Below, piece after piece: positions 53,209-62,734 of a stretch of 64,000 nucleotides of DNA (positions are counted from its first letter, which is position 1; the number at the start of each line of letters is the position of its first letter). The stretch is from positions 575,557-639,556 of the forward strand of contig NZ_NSKD01000002.1 of NCBI RefSeq assembly GCF_002286965.1, written 5' to 3'. The notes beneath the pieces were generated by a model that worked only from the letters and a program-made list of their open reading frames with translations, had not been told where the DNA came from and ran no database searches. The translations under genes and the position numbers were made by a program. This stretch comes from Halovibrio salipaludis. Lineage in GTDB: Bacteria > Pseudomonadota > Gammaproteobacteria > Pseudomonadales > Oleiphilaceae.

Positions 53209-54648
53209 TCAGACGAACGCGAGCTCCTCTTCCGGGTTGATGCCATGATCCCGCATCTGGGCAAGCTTGTAGCGCAGGGTGCGGGGGCTGATCCCCAGCC
53301 TTTCGGCGGCCTGTTTGCGGCGGCCACGCTCATCACGCAGGGTCTGCAGGATGATCCGGAACTCACGCTGGCGCAGGTCATCCCCCAGAGAGGCATCCTG
53401 GGCCTCATCAGTCCCAGCGGCGTCGGTTTCAGGCACCTCAGCCACTGTGCCGGGGTCAACAGGCCCATCCGTATCGGGTTCCGGAGCAGCCGAGCGTGGT
53501 GCCGGTGCGGCACCGGTGATGCTCTGGTCCAGGCTCAGGTCCCGGTCCGTAATGACCTGCCCCTGCTGCAGGATCAGGGCCCGCTGGATGGCGTTGTCCA
53601 GTTCCCGCACATTGCCCGGCCAGTCGTACTGGTAAATAACCCGGCGGGCACTGGGGTCCAGCGTCACCCCGGTCATGTGCATCTGGCGGGCATGCTTTTC
53701 CAGCAGATGCTCCGCCAGCGGCAGGATGTCGTCGCGGCGCTCGCGCAACGGCAGCCACTGCAGGGGGAACACGCCCAGCCGGTAATAGAGGTCCTCGCGG
53801 AAGCGGCCCGCGGCCACGTCCTCCTGGAGATCCCGGTTGGTGGTGGCAATCACACGCACGTCGAGCTGGATGCTGCGGCGGCCACCCACCCGCTCCACTT
53901 CGCGCTCCTGAAGGACCCGCAGGAGCTTGGCCTGAAGCCCGATCTCCATTTCCGAGATCTCATCCAGAAGCAGGGTGCCGCCATTGGCCTGCTCGAACTT
54001 GCCCGGCGACGTCTGGTGTGCCCCGGTGAAGGCCCCCTTCTCGTGACCGAAAAGGATCGCCTCCAGCATATTCTCGGGGATAGCGGCGCAGTTGAGGGCC
54101 ACAAAGGGCTGTGAGGCGCGGCTGGATTCGTCATGGATGTAACGCGCCAGCACCTCCTTACCCGTGCCACTTTCGCCACAGATCAGCACAGTGGAGTCCG
54201 TGGCGGCCACCTTGCGGGCCAGCTGGAACATCCGCCGGCTGGCGGCATCCTCGGCAATGGCGCGGTTGGCACTGGTAGAGGCAGGGCCTCCCAGAACCCG
54301 CGAGACAATGTCCGTCAGCACCTGGGGCTCAAACGGTTTGGCCAGGTAATCCACGGCCCCGGCCTGCATGGCGGAAACCGCCTGTTCGATGCGGCCGTAG
54401 GCGGTCATCAGCAGTACCGGGATACCGGGATGATGGCGCTGGATCTCCGCGAGCAGGCTGATGCCGTCCATACCGGGCATCTGCACGTCACTGATCACCA
54501 GGTCCACCGGGGCCGACGCCAGTTTCTCCAGTGCCTGCTCACCGCTGGCGGCCTCGCTGACCCGGTAGCGTTTCACTTCCAGGGTGGTGACCAGAGCCTC
54601 GCGGAGTTCCCCGTCGTCCTCAACAATCAGTATCTTCTGTTTCGCCAT
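53209..54648 (-). CDS. fleR: Sigma54-dependent response regulator FleR (FlrC)
   Basis: Activator of mid-class flagellar genes, phosphorylated by FleS. 479 residues: receiver (IVEDDGELREALVTTLE; phospho-Asp in LVISDVQMPGMDG; Lys in YLAKPF), AAA domain with Walker [17 protein letters not shown], the sigma54 contact loop KGAFTGAHQT, Walker B GGTLLLDEISEM, and a C-terminal Fis-type helix-turn-helix (QAAERLGISPRTLRYKLAQMRDHG). 27 bases after fleS. Confidence 0.96.
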   Translation of the reverse strand: MAKQKILIVEDDGELREALVTTLEVKRYRVSEAASGEQALEKLASAPVDLVISDVQMPGMDGISLLAEIQRHHPGIPVLLMTAYGRIEQAVSAMQAGAVDYLAKPFEPQVLTDIVSRVLGGPASTSANRAIAEDAASRRMFQLARKVAATDSTVLICGESGTGKEVLARYIHDESSRASQPFVALNCAAIPENMLEAILFGHEKGAFTGAHQTSPGKFEQANGGTLLLDEISEMEIGLQAKLLRVLQEREVERVGGRRSIQLDVRVIATTNRDLQEDVAAGRFREDLYYRLGVFPLQWLPLRERRDDILPLAEHLLEKHARQMHMTGVTLDPSARRVIYQYDWPGNVRELDNAIQRALILQQGQVITDRDLSLDQSITGAAPAPRSAAPEPDTDGPVDPGTVAEVPETDAAGTDEAQDASLGDDLRQREFRIILQTLRDERGRRKQAAERLGISPRTLRYKLAQMRDHGINPEEELAFV

Positions 54649-54675
54649 GACTACCTCTCCGATGAATCCCCGGGA

Positions 54676-55917
54676 TCATCCATTGTGCGGCGCGGCCAGC
54701 GGCAGCGTGATGATGGCACTGGTGCCGCTGTGACCATCCGAAACCAGCTCAAAACGACCCTTGTGGGCCTGAACCACGGCATTGACCACCGCCAGGCCCA
54801 GGCCCGTGCCGTGGGACTTGGTGGTCACGAACGCCTCGGTCACGCGCTCGGCCTCTTCCGGAGAGAGGCCCGGCCCGTTGTCCGTGATACAGAAACGGAC
54901 CTCGCCGTCCTGCCCGGAAACCTCGAGCGCCAGCTCATCCGCGCCGGCTTCCAGACTGTTGTTGATCAGGTTGAGGCAGGCCCCGACCAGCGCCTCCCGG
55001 TTGCAGGCAATGGCCCCTTCGGGCCAGCGCTCCGGGGTGGTCAGGGTGGCCCGGCGTGTCTGCAGTGACGTTTCAGCGTTCTGGACAACCGCCTGGATCC
55101 ATTCGCCAATGCCCAGCTGTTCGGCAAGCCGGATATCCCCCCGGGCAAAAATCAGCATGTCGCGAACCTGTTGCTCCAGATGCTGGAGACGTGCCATCAG
55201 CTTGCCGGCACAGCGCTCGCGCATCTCGGCATCCAGGTCCTCTTCATACAGGTGGCCAGCGTAGAGCATGGCGGCCGACAGTGGCGTGCGGATCTGGTGG
55301 GCCAGTGAGGCTACCATCCGGCCCATGGAGGAAAGCCGCTCGGAACGCGCAAGGCGCGACTGCAGTTCGCGGGTTTCGGTCAGATCGGTAAGGAGAATCA
55401 GCTGGCCGGGCTCGTTATCCATGGAGCGGATCTCGATGTTCACCCGGCGGCCGTCATTGAGGGAGACCTCGTGACCATCATCGCGCCGCGGCGCAAAGGC
55501 CCGCTGGATCACGTCCACCCAGCGCTGGCCTTCCAGGGGCTCGTCCAGCAGTTCAACCGCCGCCGGGTTGCACTGGCTGATGACGCCCTGGCTGTCCAGC
55601 ACCACCACGCCGGCCGGCAGCACGTCCAGAAGGGTCGAGAGCCGGTTGGCAACCTTCTCGCGCTCTTCCAGCTCATCGCGGCGGCGACGCTCCTCGCTGC
55701 TGAGACGCCCCGCGAGATCATTCACCCGTTCCTCCAGCGTCCGGTAGGAATCCGTGATCTGGCGCGACATCTGGTTGAACAGTTCCAGCGCTTCATCCAC
55801 TGGTCCGGTCTCCGGCTCCTGCCGGGCACCGAAAAGGGAGGTCACCTTATCGTTGGCATCCGCGGCCGCACTGTCGTGGGACGCGGCTTCGTTCCGCTCG
55901 GATGTCTGCTGGCTCAT
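54676..55917 (-). CDS. fleS: Flagellar sensor kinase FleS (FlrB)
   Basis: Histidine kinase for FleR. 413 residues, no membrane segment, so cytosolic, as in Pseudomonas. A coiled coil (FNQMSRQITDSYRTLEERVNDLAGRLS) precedes a PAS domain (LLDVLPAGVVVLDSQGVISQCNPAAVELLDEP). HisKA has the phospho-His in VASLAHQIRTPLSAAMLYAGHL. The ATPase part has LNLINNSLEAGA, DNGPGLSPEEAERV and SHGTGLGLAVVNAVV. A sigma54 element stands 64 bases upstream. Confidence 0.95.
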   Translation of the reverse strand: MSQQTSERNEAASHDSAAADANDKVTSLFGARQEPETGPVDEALELFNQMSRQITDSYRTLEERVNDLAGRLSSEERRRRDELEEREKVANRLSTLLDVLPAGVVVLDSQGVISQCNPAAVELLDEPLEGQRWVDVIQRAFAPRRDDGHEVSLNDGRRVNIEIRSMDNEPGQLILLTDLTETRELQSRLARSERLSSMGRMVASLAHQIRTPLSAAMLYAGHLYEEDLDAEMRERCAGKLMARLQHLEQQVRDMLIFARGDIRLAEQLGIGEWIQAVVQNAETSLQTRRATLTTPERWPEGAIACNREALVGACLNLINNSLEAGADELALEVSGQDGEVRFCITDNGPGLSPEEAERVTEAFVTTKSHGTGLGLAVVNAVVQAHKGRFELVSDGHSGTSAIITLPLAAPHNG

Positions 55918-55980
55918 GGGCTTCTCCCGTACCGACGCCGCGCCCCGTGCGCGGGTTCTGTTCAGTTCAGGGAGATACCA

Positions 55981-55995
55981 GCAGGTTTCATGCCA
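55981..55995 (-). promoter_or_regulatory. Sigma54 promoter of fleSR
   Basis: Read on the minus strand: TGGCATGAAACCTGC. TGGCATG is a perfect -24; the -12 is CTGC instead of TTGC, keeping the key GC. It is 64 bases before fleS and 75 after fleQ, the expected target for FleQ. Confidence 0.75.
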
Positions 55996-56069
55996 TCCTG
56001 ATTTTTTATTGGTTGATCAGTGGCTTGCGCAAAAGGCCCGGAAGCGGAAGCCAAATTTTTGTCGCCGTT

Positions 56070-57503
56070 TCAGGACTCGGTCTCTTCCCGGAGACCGTAC
56101 TTCCTGACCTTCTCCACCAGGGTGGTACGGCGGATGCGCAGCTTCTCGGCGGCCCTGGCAACCACGCCATCCGTCTCGTTGAGCGCCTGCTCGATCAGGG
56201 TCTTTTCCAGATTGGACAGGTAATCCTTCAGGTCCAGGCCATTCACCGGCAGCAGCGCCGGCGCATCCAGATTGCTGATGCCCTCAATACCGGCAGGCAT
56301 GCCGGAGTCCTCGGTTTCATGGGACTCATCGAGATCGTCCACGTAACGGAACTTGCGGGGCAGCTCCTGAACCCCCACCACACCGTAGGGATGCATGATG
56401 GCCAGGCGCTCCACAAGGTTCGCCAGTTCCCGGACGTTACCCGGCCAGTCATGGCGGCAGAGGCTCATGATGGCGGCGGAATTCAGGCGGATGGAGCCAC
56501 GCTTTTCCTTCTCCATACGGGAGATGAGCTCATTGATGAGAAGCGGAATATCCTCCACCCGTTCACGCAGGGCCGGCATTTCCAACGGGAAGACATTGAG
56601 GCGGTAGTACAGGTCCTCGCGGAACTCGCCATTCTCGATCATAGTTTCGAGATTCTTGTGCGTGGCCGCGATCACTCGCACGTCCGTGTTGATGGTGCGG
56701 TTGCCACCCACCCGTTCATAGGTGCGTTCCTGCAGCACACGCAGGATCTTGACCTGCATGCTCAGCGGCATATCACCGATTTCATCCAGAAAGAGCGTGC
56801 CGCCCTCGGCAAGCTCGAAGCGTCCGGCGCGGGAGCTGATCGCGCCGGTGAAGGCGCCCTTCTCGTGCCCGAACAGTTCACTCTCAAGAAGCTCGCCGGG
56901 AATGGCGCCGCAGTTGACCGGAACAAAGGGCTTGTCGCGACGCGGAGAGTGGTAGTGAAGGTTGCGTGCCACCACTTCCTTGCCGGTGCCCGACTCGCCG
57001 GTAATCAGAACGCTGACTTCCTTGTCCGCCACCTGGGACATGAGCTGGCGAACGTGCTGGATCCGCCGACTCGTACCCACCAGGCTGCGGAACAGCTGGA
57101 CCTCGCGCTGCTGGGCCCGCTGGCCATTACGGGCATACTGCTCGCGGTACACCTGGGCGCGGTAGAGTGAATCCACGAACTTGGTATAGTTCGGGGGCCA
57201 GGCGATGCGGGCTATGATGCGGGATTCCGCCTCCGCGCTGAGCCCTTCCAGACTGTGCTCGCCAATCTGCAGGAAAGGTACACCGGACTGGCGCTCAGCC
57301 AGTTCATTGAGGTGCCCGACCGCGGCGTCACTCTCGCCGTCGACGACCACCGCGCCCAGTGTTTCCGTCTGTTCCAGGGTAGTGACCCATTGCTCGGGAT
57401 CGGCGGCGCACACCTCCTCGCCGATGAATTCCAGGATCAGGCGGAGATCGTGTCGACGCTGTTCGTCGTCCACAACGAGAAATACAGTGGCAGTCTCGGA
57501 CAT
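56070..57503 (-). CDS. fleQ: Flagellar master regulator FleQ (FlrA)
   Basis: Sigma54 activator at the top of the flagellar cascade; in Pseudomonas it also binds cyclic di-GMP and controls matrix genes. 477 residues: a degenerate receiver-like domain 1-125 ([27 protein letters not shown] is close to Pseudomonas FleQ), AAA domain with [49 protein letters not shown], and a Fis-type helix-turn-helix ([24 protein letters not shown]). The match to Pseudomonas FleQ as I recall it is strong along the entire AAA part. Confidence 0.96.
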   Translation of the reverse strand: MSETATVFLVVDDEQRRHDLRLILEFIGEEVCAADPEQWVTTLEQTETLGAVVVDGESDAAVGHLNELAERQSGVPFLQIGEHSLEGLSAEAESRIIARIAWPPNYTKFVDSLYRAQVYREQYARNGQRAQQREVQLFRSLVGTSRRIQHVRQLMSQVADKEVSVLITGESGTGKEVVARNLHYHSPRRDKPFVPVNCGAIPGELLESELFGHEKGAFTGAISSRAGRFELAEGGTLFLDEIGDMPLSMQVKILRVLQERTYERVGGNRTINTDVRVIAATHKNLETMIENGEFREDLYYRLNVFPLEMPALRERVEDIPLLINELISRMEKEKRGSIRLNSAAIMSLCRHDWPGNVRELANLVERLAIMHPYGVVGVQELPRKFRYVDDLDESHETEDSGMPAGIEGISNLDAPALLPVNGLDLKDYLSNLEKTLIEQALNETDGVVARAAEKLRIRRTTLVEKVRKYGLREETES

Positions 57504-57571
57504 CGGACCAGCAGCCTCGGGTCAGGCGTTGATGACAGTTCCATGAACTCTTCGTCATGGGATTGTCACGC

Positions 57572-57600
57572 ATTTAAGACGCTGAGACCGCTGGAGTCAA
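57572..57600 (-). promoter_or_regulatory. Probable sigma70 promoter of fleQ
   Basis: On the minus strand TTGACT (57600-57595) and TTAAAT (57577-57572) stand 17 bases apart. The -35 matches five and the -10 four of six consensus bases. It lies 69 bases before the fleQ ATG in the 138-base gap after fliT. No sigma54 element is seen here, in line with FleQ being sigma70-driven in Pseudomonas. Confidence 0.6.
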
Positions 57601-57641
57601 TTTTATGACGCTGTTTTTATGAATATCCTGCCGCATCCTGG

Positions 57642-57929
57642 TTACTGATTGTCCAGATAGGCCTTTGCCGCCTTCTGGGTCCGGTTGTTCGCGCGCAGCG
57701 CTTCAGCCGCTTCATCACGTTCCTTCTCGGAACTTTCCCGGGCCTGGTCGTAGAGGGCCTGAAGCCGCTCCACCCCGGCCCTGACCCGCTCCTGGCCGAG
57801 TTCCCCGGCATCGGCAACAGCCTCGTCCACACACCGGCGGACCTCGTCATCAAGTTCCGCCAGAGCAGCCCAGTCCTTCGCGGCAACCAGAGATTCCACC
57901 CGGCCGACCATCTCCTCAAGTTCCGCCAT
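57642..57929 (-). CDS. fliT: Flagellar protein FliT-like
   Basis: Small helical protein of 95 residues (ELEEMVGRVESLVAAKDWAALAELDDEVRRCVDEAV; ALYDQARESSEKERDEAAEALRANNRTQKAAKAYLDNQ). Position just upstream of fleQ and the helical hairpin form match the FliT-like gene between fliS and fleQ in Pseudomonas; FliT is the export chaperone of the filament cap FliD. The ATG at 57929 has GGGGAG eight bases upstream, which rules out the longer frame starting at 58040. fliS and fliD, its usual neighbours, are absent here; a divergent gene begins 110 bases away. Confidence 0.75.
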   Translation of the reverse strand: MAELEEMVGRVESLVAAKDWAALAELDDEVRRCVDEAVADAGELGQERVRAGVERLQALYDQARESSEKERDEAAEALRANNRTQKAAKAYLDNQ

Positions 57930-57984
57930 AGCGATGCTCCCCGAATAACGTGACACAATTGGCTGCCACAGCAGCCGGTTTCCT

Positions 57985-58013
57985 TTGAAAATGGGCCGGT
58001 TTGGCATTAATGT
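57985..58013 (+). promoter_or_regulatory. Possible promoter of the small gene before ptrA
   Basis: TTGAAA (57985-57990) and TAATGT (58008-58013) are 17 bases apart, about 27 bases before the ATG at 58040. The -10 is weak. A short hairpin-like GGCTGC-CACA-GCAGCC lies at 57961-57976 just upstream. Confidence 0.3.
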
Positions 58014-58039
58014 CGAATCCGTCACCCTGTCCTTATCCA

Positions 58040-58357
58040 ATGAGCAAGCGACCCGAAACCACCATGCAAGACCAGCAGAATGACGCCTACATTGCCATTG
58101 CCAGAGCCTGCCTCAAAGCCATCAACCAGGCAGCTGACGACGGGCGTGACCGCGCCGAACAGATCCAGATGGTCTATCAGGCCATCGACGAAGCCTTCCA
58201 GGAACAGTTTGAGCCCTACCGCCAGCAACTCAGGGACTACCACTCCATTCTACAACGAATCGCCAGTGGCGACCTGAGCGCGCAGCAGATGGTGGAACTG
58301 GCGGAGGCCGCGGTTGCCGAAAGCACCGAACGCGATCAGGATGATCCCCTGCACTGA
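58040..58357 (+). CDS. Small protein of unknown function upstream of the M16 protease
   Basis: 105 residues from the ATG at 58040, or 97 from the ATG at 58064; neither has a good ribosome site. I do not recognise it. It is acidic, helical and without signal or membrane segment (NDAYIAIARACLKAINQAADDGRDRAEQIQM; LSAQQMVELAEAAVAESTERDQDDP). The three or four amphipathic helices suggest a small adaptor or chaperone. It ends 15 bases before the protease gene on the same strand and is probably co-transcribed with it. Confidence 0.65.
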   Translation: MSKRPETTMQDQQNDAYIAIARACLKAINQAADDGRDRAEQIQMVYQAIDEAFQEQFEPYRQQLRDYHSILQRIASGDLSAQQMVELAEAAVAESTERDQDDPLH

Positions 58358-58372
58358 CAAGGAGCCCCGACC

Positions 58373-61234
58373 ATGACCGCTCGATTCAGCCCCCGTCCCG
58401 CCGCACGACTGGCAGGACTTGTAATGGGGACCGTACTGGGCCTCACCGCACAGTCCGCTGCTGCTGATGTCGTTCAGCGGACGTCACCGGAAACCGGGCC
58501 CGGGGCCACCGCGGAGTACCGTTACCTGACACTGGAGAATGGGCTGGGCGCCCTGCTGGTCTCCGACCCCCGTGCCGACAAGGCCGCCGCCGCGCTGGAT
58601 GTGCATGTCGGCGCCGGAGCCGACCCGGAAGACCGGGCCGGGCTGGCCCACTTCACCGAGCACATGTTGTTCCTGGGCACCGAGACCTACCCTGACCCGG
58701 GCGAGTACAAGTCCTTCATCAACAGCCATGGTGGCTCGCACAACGCGTTCACCAGTGCCCTGGACACGAACTACTTCTTCAATGTCGAGCCCGGGTTCCT
58801 GGAGCCGGCTCTCGACCGGTTCTCCGAGCAGTTCCGGGTGCCGACCTTCGCCGCTGAGCTGATCGAACGCGAACGCAATGCCGTCAACTCCGAGTTCTCG
58901 GCGCACCGGCGCAATGATGGGCGGCGTTTCTGGTCGGCACTCAAGCAGACCTTCCCCGACGGCCACCCCCTGGCGGGCTTCACCGTGGGTAACCTGGAAA
59001 CACTCTCCAACGAGGACGGCGAGCTGCGCGCTGAAACCGTCGAGTTCTACGAGCGACACTATTCCGCCAACCTCATGGAACTGGTGGTGATCGGCCCGCA
59101 GCCACTGGAAGAACTGGAATCCATGGTGGTGCCCCGCTTCTCACCGGTCGCCAACCGTGGCCACAGCGCGCCACGCTACACCCAGCCCTTCCTCGAAAGT
59201 GAGCAGATGCCCCGCCTGCTGGAAGTGGATGCGATCCGGGACACACGCCAGCTGCAGCTGACCTTCCCGATTCCCTCCACGGAAGAGGACTACCGCAACA
59301 AGCCGCTTTCCTACCTCTCCCACCTGATTGGCCATGAAGGCCAGGGCAGCCTGCACGCCGTCCTCAAGGAGGCCGGTCTTGTGGATAAGCTGTCCGCCGG
59401 CCAGAGCATGGACACCGGCGACCAGGCCATGATGAACATCAGCATGTCACTGACGCCGGAAGGCCGCGACCAGTGGCGGGAGGTGGTGCGCCTGACGTTT
59501 GACTACCTGGACCTGATCCGGGAGAACGGCATCCGCCAGGTGTATTTCGAGGAACAGCAGAAGCTCAACGACATCGAGCTGCGCTTCCGGGAGCGGGACA
59601 AACCGATCCACGAAGCCAGCTCACTGGCGAGCCGCCTGCACCGTGTGGCGCCGGATGATGTGGTGATCGCGCCCTGGCTCTACGAGACCTATGAGCCCTC
59701 CGTATACCGGGAACTGATGAACCACCTGAAGCCGGACAACGTCCTGGTGTCCCTGCTGGCACCCGTGGAGGAAACGGATGACTGGCAGACCACGCCCTAT
59801 TACGACACGCCCTACCGGCTGACGGATCTGGAGGCGGAGCAACTTGTCAGCGGAAGCGAGCGGAGCGAGCAGCTCACACTTCCCGAGCCCAACCCCTTCA
59901 TCCCGGAGGACCTGTCACTGGTCGCCGGCGATGACATGCCCCGGCCCCGTGCCATGGGCGATGGGCCGCTGGAACTGTGGTACGCCCGCGACACCCGGTT
60001 TGAGGCACCGCGTGCCAACGTTTACCTGTCCCTGCGCTCCCCCGCGGCCACCGGCTCAGCGCGCAATGTCGTTCTGACGCGTCTGCTCGCCGAAACCGTC
60101 CGGGATGAGCTCAACGCCCTGGCCTACCCGGCCCGGATCGCGGGGCTGGATTACCAGGTCTACAGCCACCTGCGGGGCATTACCGTCAAGCTCAGCGGTT
60201 ACAGCGACAAACTGCCCCGTCTCATGGAGGATGTCCTTGGGCGGCTGCGCCACCCCGAGCTGGACCCGGAACCTGTCCGCACACGGCTGCAGCAGATCCG
60301 TGATGACCTCGCCAACGCGGCCGAGCGCCGGCCCTATGAGATCGCCTCCGGGGCCATCCACGAGCAGCTGCTTGATAACGTCTACCCCCATGCCACACGG
60401 CTTGAGGCAGCCCGTGAACTGGCTCCGGAGGATCTCGCGGATCACACTGCCCGCTTCTACAGCGCCCTGGATCCGGTCATGCTCGTTCACGGCAACATGA
60501 CACGTGCGGCGGCACTCAATATACGCTCACGGGTCACCAGCCTGGTCATGGAGGATGTGGAACCCACGGAGGTGCCCCGTGCCCGTGTCCGGCGACTGGC
60601 CGCGGAAGAACAGACCCTGGATGTCAGCGTCCGGCACTCGGATCAGGGTTACCTGCGCTATATCCAGGGCGCGGATTCGGACTATGCCACCCAGGCCCGG
60701 TTCCGCCTCCTGGCCCAGCTTCTGTCCTCGCCCTTCTATGAAAGGCTGCGTACGAACCAGCAGATGGGCTATATCGTCCAGGGCACCTACTACCCGATGC
60801 TCGAGGCCCCCGGAATCGGCTTCATCGTCCAGTCCCCCAAAAACCGTTTCGAGCGTATTGATGAGAGCGTGACCACCTTCCTGAAGGAGCAGGAGAAGCG
60901 GCTGGCGAACCTTGATGGGGAAACACTGGAACGGCAGAAGCAGGCCGTGGTCAGCCGTCTGGCGCAGGACGATACCCGTCTGAGTGAAGTAGCCGACCGC
61001 TACTGGCAGGAAATCGACCGGGGGAACCACGACTTTGACAACCGCGAACAGCTCATCGAAGCCGTGAAGGCCATCGACCACGAGGCCCTGATGGCCACCT
61101 ACCGGAATGCCGTTCTTGAAGACCCCAGGGCCCTGCTGATCAACGCCCACCGGGATGTCCCCCGTGAGGCTGAGTCACTCCAGAGCCTGGAATACGACGG
61201 CAGCTTCCCCCGGACCGTCACAGGGACGGAATAA
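58373..61234 (+). CDS. ptrA: Periplasmic M16 metalloprotease, pitrilysin (protease III) type
   Basis: Insulinase-family zinc protease of 953 residues (E. coli protease III has 962) that degrades small peptides in the periplasm. A signal peptide is present (ARLAGLVMGTVLGLTAQSAAA). The inverted zinc motif H-x2-E-H is in LAHFTEHMLFLGTETYPDPGEY, and the distal Glu lies in the helix ERNAVNSEFSAHR. The four M16 domains are all there, with the insulinase-type signature of the last ones (FYERLRTNQQMGYIVQGTYYP; GIGFIVQSPKNRFERI). AAGGAG stands nine bases before the ATG. Its last 17 bases overlap the 3' end of sbcB. Confidence 0.95.
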   Translation: MTARFSPRPAARLAGLVMGTVLGLTAQSAAADVVQRTSPETGPGATAEYRYLTLENGLGALLVSDPRADKAAAALDVHVGAGADPEDRAGLAHFTEHMLFLGTETYPDPGEYKSFINSHGGSHNAFTSALDTNYFFNVEPGFLEPALDRFSEQFRVPTFAAELIERERNAVNSEFSAHRRNDGRRFWSALKQTFPDGHPLAGFTVGNLETLSNEDGELRAETVEFYERHYSANLMELVVIGPQPLEELESMVVPRFSPVANRGHSAPRYTQPFLESEQMPRLLEVDAIRDTRQLQLTFPIPSTEEDYRNKPLSYLSHLIGHEGQGSLHAVLKEAGLVDKLSAGQSMDTGDQAMMNISMSLTPEGRDQWREVVRLTFDYLDLIRENGIRQVYFEEQQKLNDIELRFRERDKPIHEASSLASRLHRVAPDDVVIAPWLYETYEPSVYRELMNHLKPDNVLVSLLAPVEETDDWQTTPYYDTPYRLTDLEAEQLVSGSERSEQLTLPEPNPFIPEDLSLVAGDDMPRPRAMGDGPLELWYARDTRFEAPRANVYLSLRSPAATGSARNVVLTRLLAETVRDELNALAYPARIAGLDYQVYSHLRGITVKLSGYSDKLPRLMEDVLGRLRHPELDPEPVRTRLQQIRDDLANAAERRPYEIASGAIHEQLLDNVYPHATRLEAARELAPEDLADHTARFYSALDPVMLVHGNMTRAAALNIRSRVTSLVMEDVEPTEVPRARVRRLAAEEQTLDVSVRHSDQGYLRYIQGADSDYATQARFRLLAQLLSSPFYERLRTNQQMGYIVQGTYYPMLEAPGIGFIVQSPKNRFERIDESVTTFLKEQEKRLANLDGETLERQKQAVVSRLAQDDTRLSEVADRYWQEIDRGNHDFDNREQLIEAVKAIDHEALMATYRNAVLEDPRALLINAHRDVPREAESLQSLEYDGSFPRTVTGTE

Positions 61235-62663
61235 GCGACTCGCCGTAGAACTGGAGATCCTGCAGCAGTAACTGGTCACGCCGGCTCAGGGAAGAGTCGG
61301 CTATACGCTGCTGCAGATCCTCGAAAAAGCCCGGAAGACTGCGCCACCCTGGCCCGGGCTCCATGAGGCGCTGGTAACGGAACCGCTCCCACTGCTCCTG
61401 TTCCTCGGCACTGAGGCTCTGCGGGTAATTGCGCGCCCGGTACCGGAAAAACAGCTCTGCCAGACGCGGATCCTCAAAGGCCGGTTCCAGCTCACCCATA
61501 ATCCCCGGTGGTGTTTCCACAATCTCCTGGAGACGGCGGCGGTCGGCATCCCCTATGAAACCTCCGGAATAGAGGGCCTCATCCGGATCCCGCTCACCAC
61601 TTTCCGGGCTTTCCCCGTAAACCACTCTGAGACGCTCGGCCAGCCCCTCCATCCCCCTCAGGGCATCAAGGTTCGCCCGAAGCGCCTCCCGGTCGAGCCC
61701 GAAGCGCTGGAGGCGCTCTTCCGGCAATTCCTTCAGCAGCGCGGCCGGAGCCACAATGGGGCAGGTATTCGCACGGATCTCCTTGAGAGCCGGCCTTGGC
61801 CCGTCGCTGTCCGTGCGTTCCTCCGAGGGTTTGAACAGCTGCTCCCGGATGCGCTCCGGAGACAGCCCCTCGAGCTGCCGCGGATCCTGCCTGAGATCGA
61901 ATACGATCACCGAATTCCGGTTCACCGGGTGCGCAGCCACTGGTGCGACCAGGGCACAACAGCCCTGTTCCGACGGATACATGGAGGACACGTGCAGTAC
62001 CGGCTTACCCTTTGAAGTATCCAGCATGGAGAGCACCGAACGCTTGTCGCGATGCTGCAGCACATAGTCGAAGAGTTTCGGCTGGCGATCCCGGATGAGC
62101 CGGGCGACCTCAATGGTTGCGTACACGTCCGCCATGGCGTCGTGGGCTTCGCCATGCTCGATCCCGTTCGCCCGGGTAATATCCTCCAGGCGGAATGACG
62201 GCCGTCCATCCTCATGGGTCGGCCACTCGATGCCCTCGGGCCTGACCGCATGGGCGAGCCGCACCATGTCGATGATGTCCCAGCGGGAGTTGCCATTCTT
62301 CCACTCGCGGGCATAGGGATCCCGGAGGTTACGGTACAGCGTGTGCCGGGTCACCTCATCATCAAAACGCAGACTGTTGTAGCCCACGGCACAGGTGCCC
62401 GGCTCCATGAACAGCTCATTGATCCGCTCGATGAATTCCGCTTCCGGAAGCCCCTCGTTGAGGCAGTCCTGGGGCGTGATACCGGTTACTAGCGTCGCCA
62501 CCGGATCAGGGACATAGTCCTCCGCAGGACGCGCATAGAGGGTGACGGGCTCCCCGATGATGTTCAGCTCCGGATCCGTGCGCACACCTGCAAACTGCGC
62601 GGGGCGGTCATGCACCGGGTCGGCCCCGAAGGTCTCGTAGTCATGCCAGAAAAAGGACTGCAA
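61218..62663 (-). CDS. sbcB: Exonuclease I (SbcB)
   Basis: 3'-to-5' single-strand DNA exonuclease for recombination and mismatch repair. 481 residues. The DEDD motifs are visible: DYETFG at the start, YNSLRFDDEVTRHTLYRN, and HDAMADVYATIEVARLI. The SH3-like and C-terminal helical parts follow (FFRYRARNYPQSLSAEEQEQWERFRYQRL is typical). The start is TTG at 62663 with AGGAG eight bases upstream; no ATG would keep the essential Asp of DYETFG. It converges on and overlaps the protease gene. Confidence 0.96.
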   Translation of the reverse strand: MQSFFWHDYETFGADPVHDRPAQFAGVRTDPELNIIGEPVTLYARPAEDYVPDPVATLVTGITPQDCLNEGLPEAEFIERINELFMEPGTCAVGYNSLRFDDEVTRHTLYRNLRDPYAREWKNGNSRWDIIDMVRLAHAVRPEGIEWPTHEDGRPSFRLEDITRANGIEHGEAHDAMADVYATIEVARLIRDRQPKLFDYVLQHRDKRSVLSMLDTSKGKPVLHVSSMYPSEQGCCALVAPVAAHPVNRNSVIVFDLRQDPRQLEGLSPERIREQLFKPSEERTDSDGPRPALKEIRANTCPIVAPAALLKELPEERLQRFGLDREALRANLDALRGMEGLAERLRVVYGESPESGERDPDEALYSGGFIGDADRRRLQEIVETPPGIMGELEPAFEDPRLAELFFRYRARNYPQSLSAEEQEQWERFRYQRLMEPGPGWRSLPGFFEDLQQRIADSSLSRRDQLLLQDLQFYGESLIPSL

Positions 62664-62734
62664 ACCAGTTTCTCCTGCTCAGTACAGCAACCGCTCAGGA
62701 TAACACCGGATCATACCCAGGAAGAATGGCGGCT

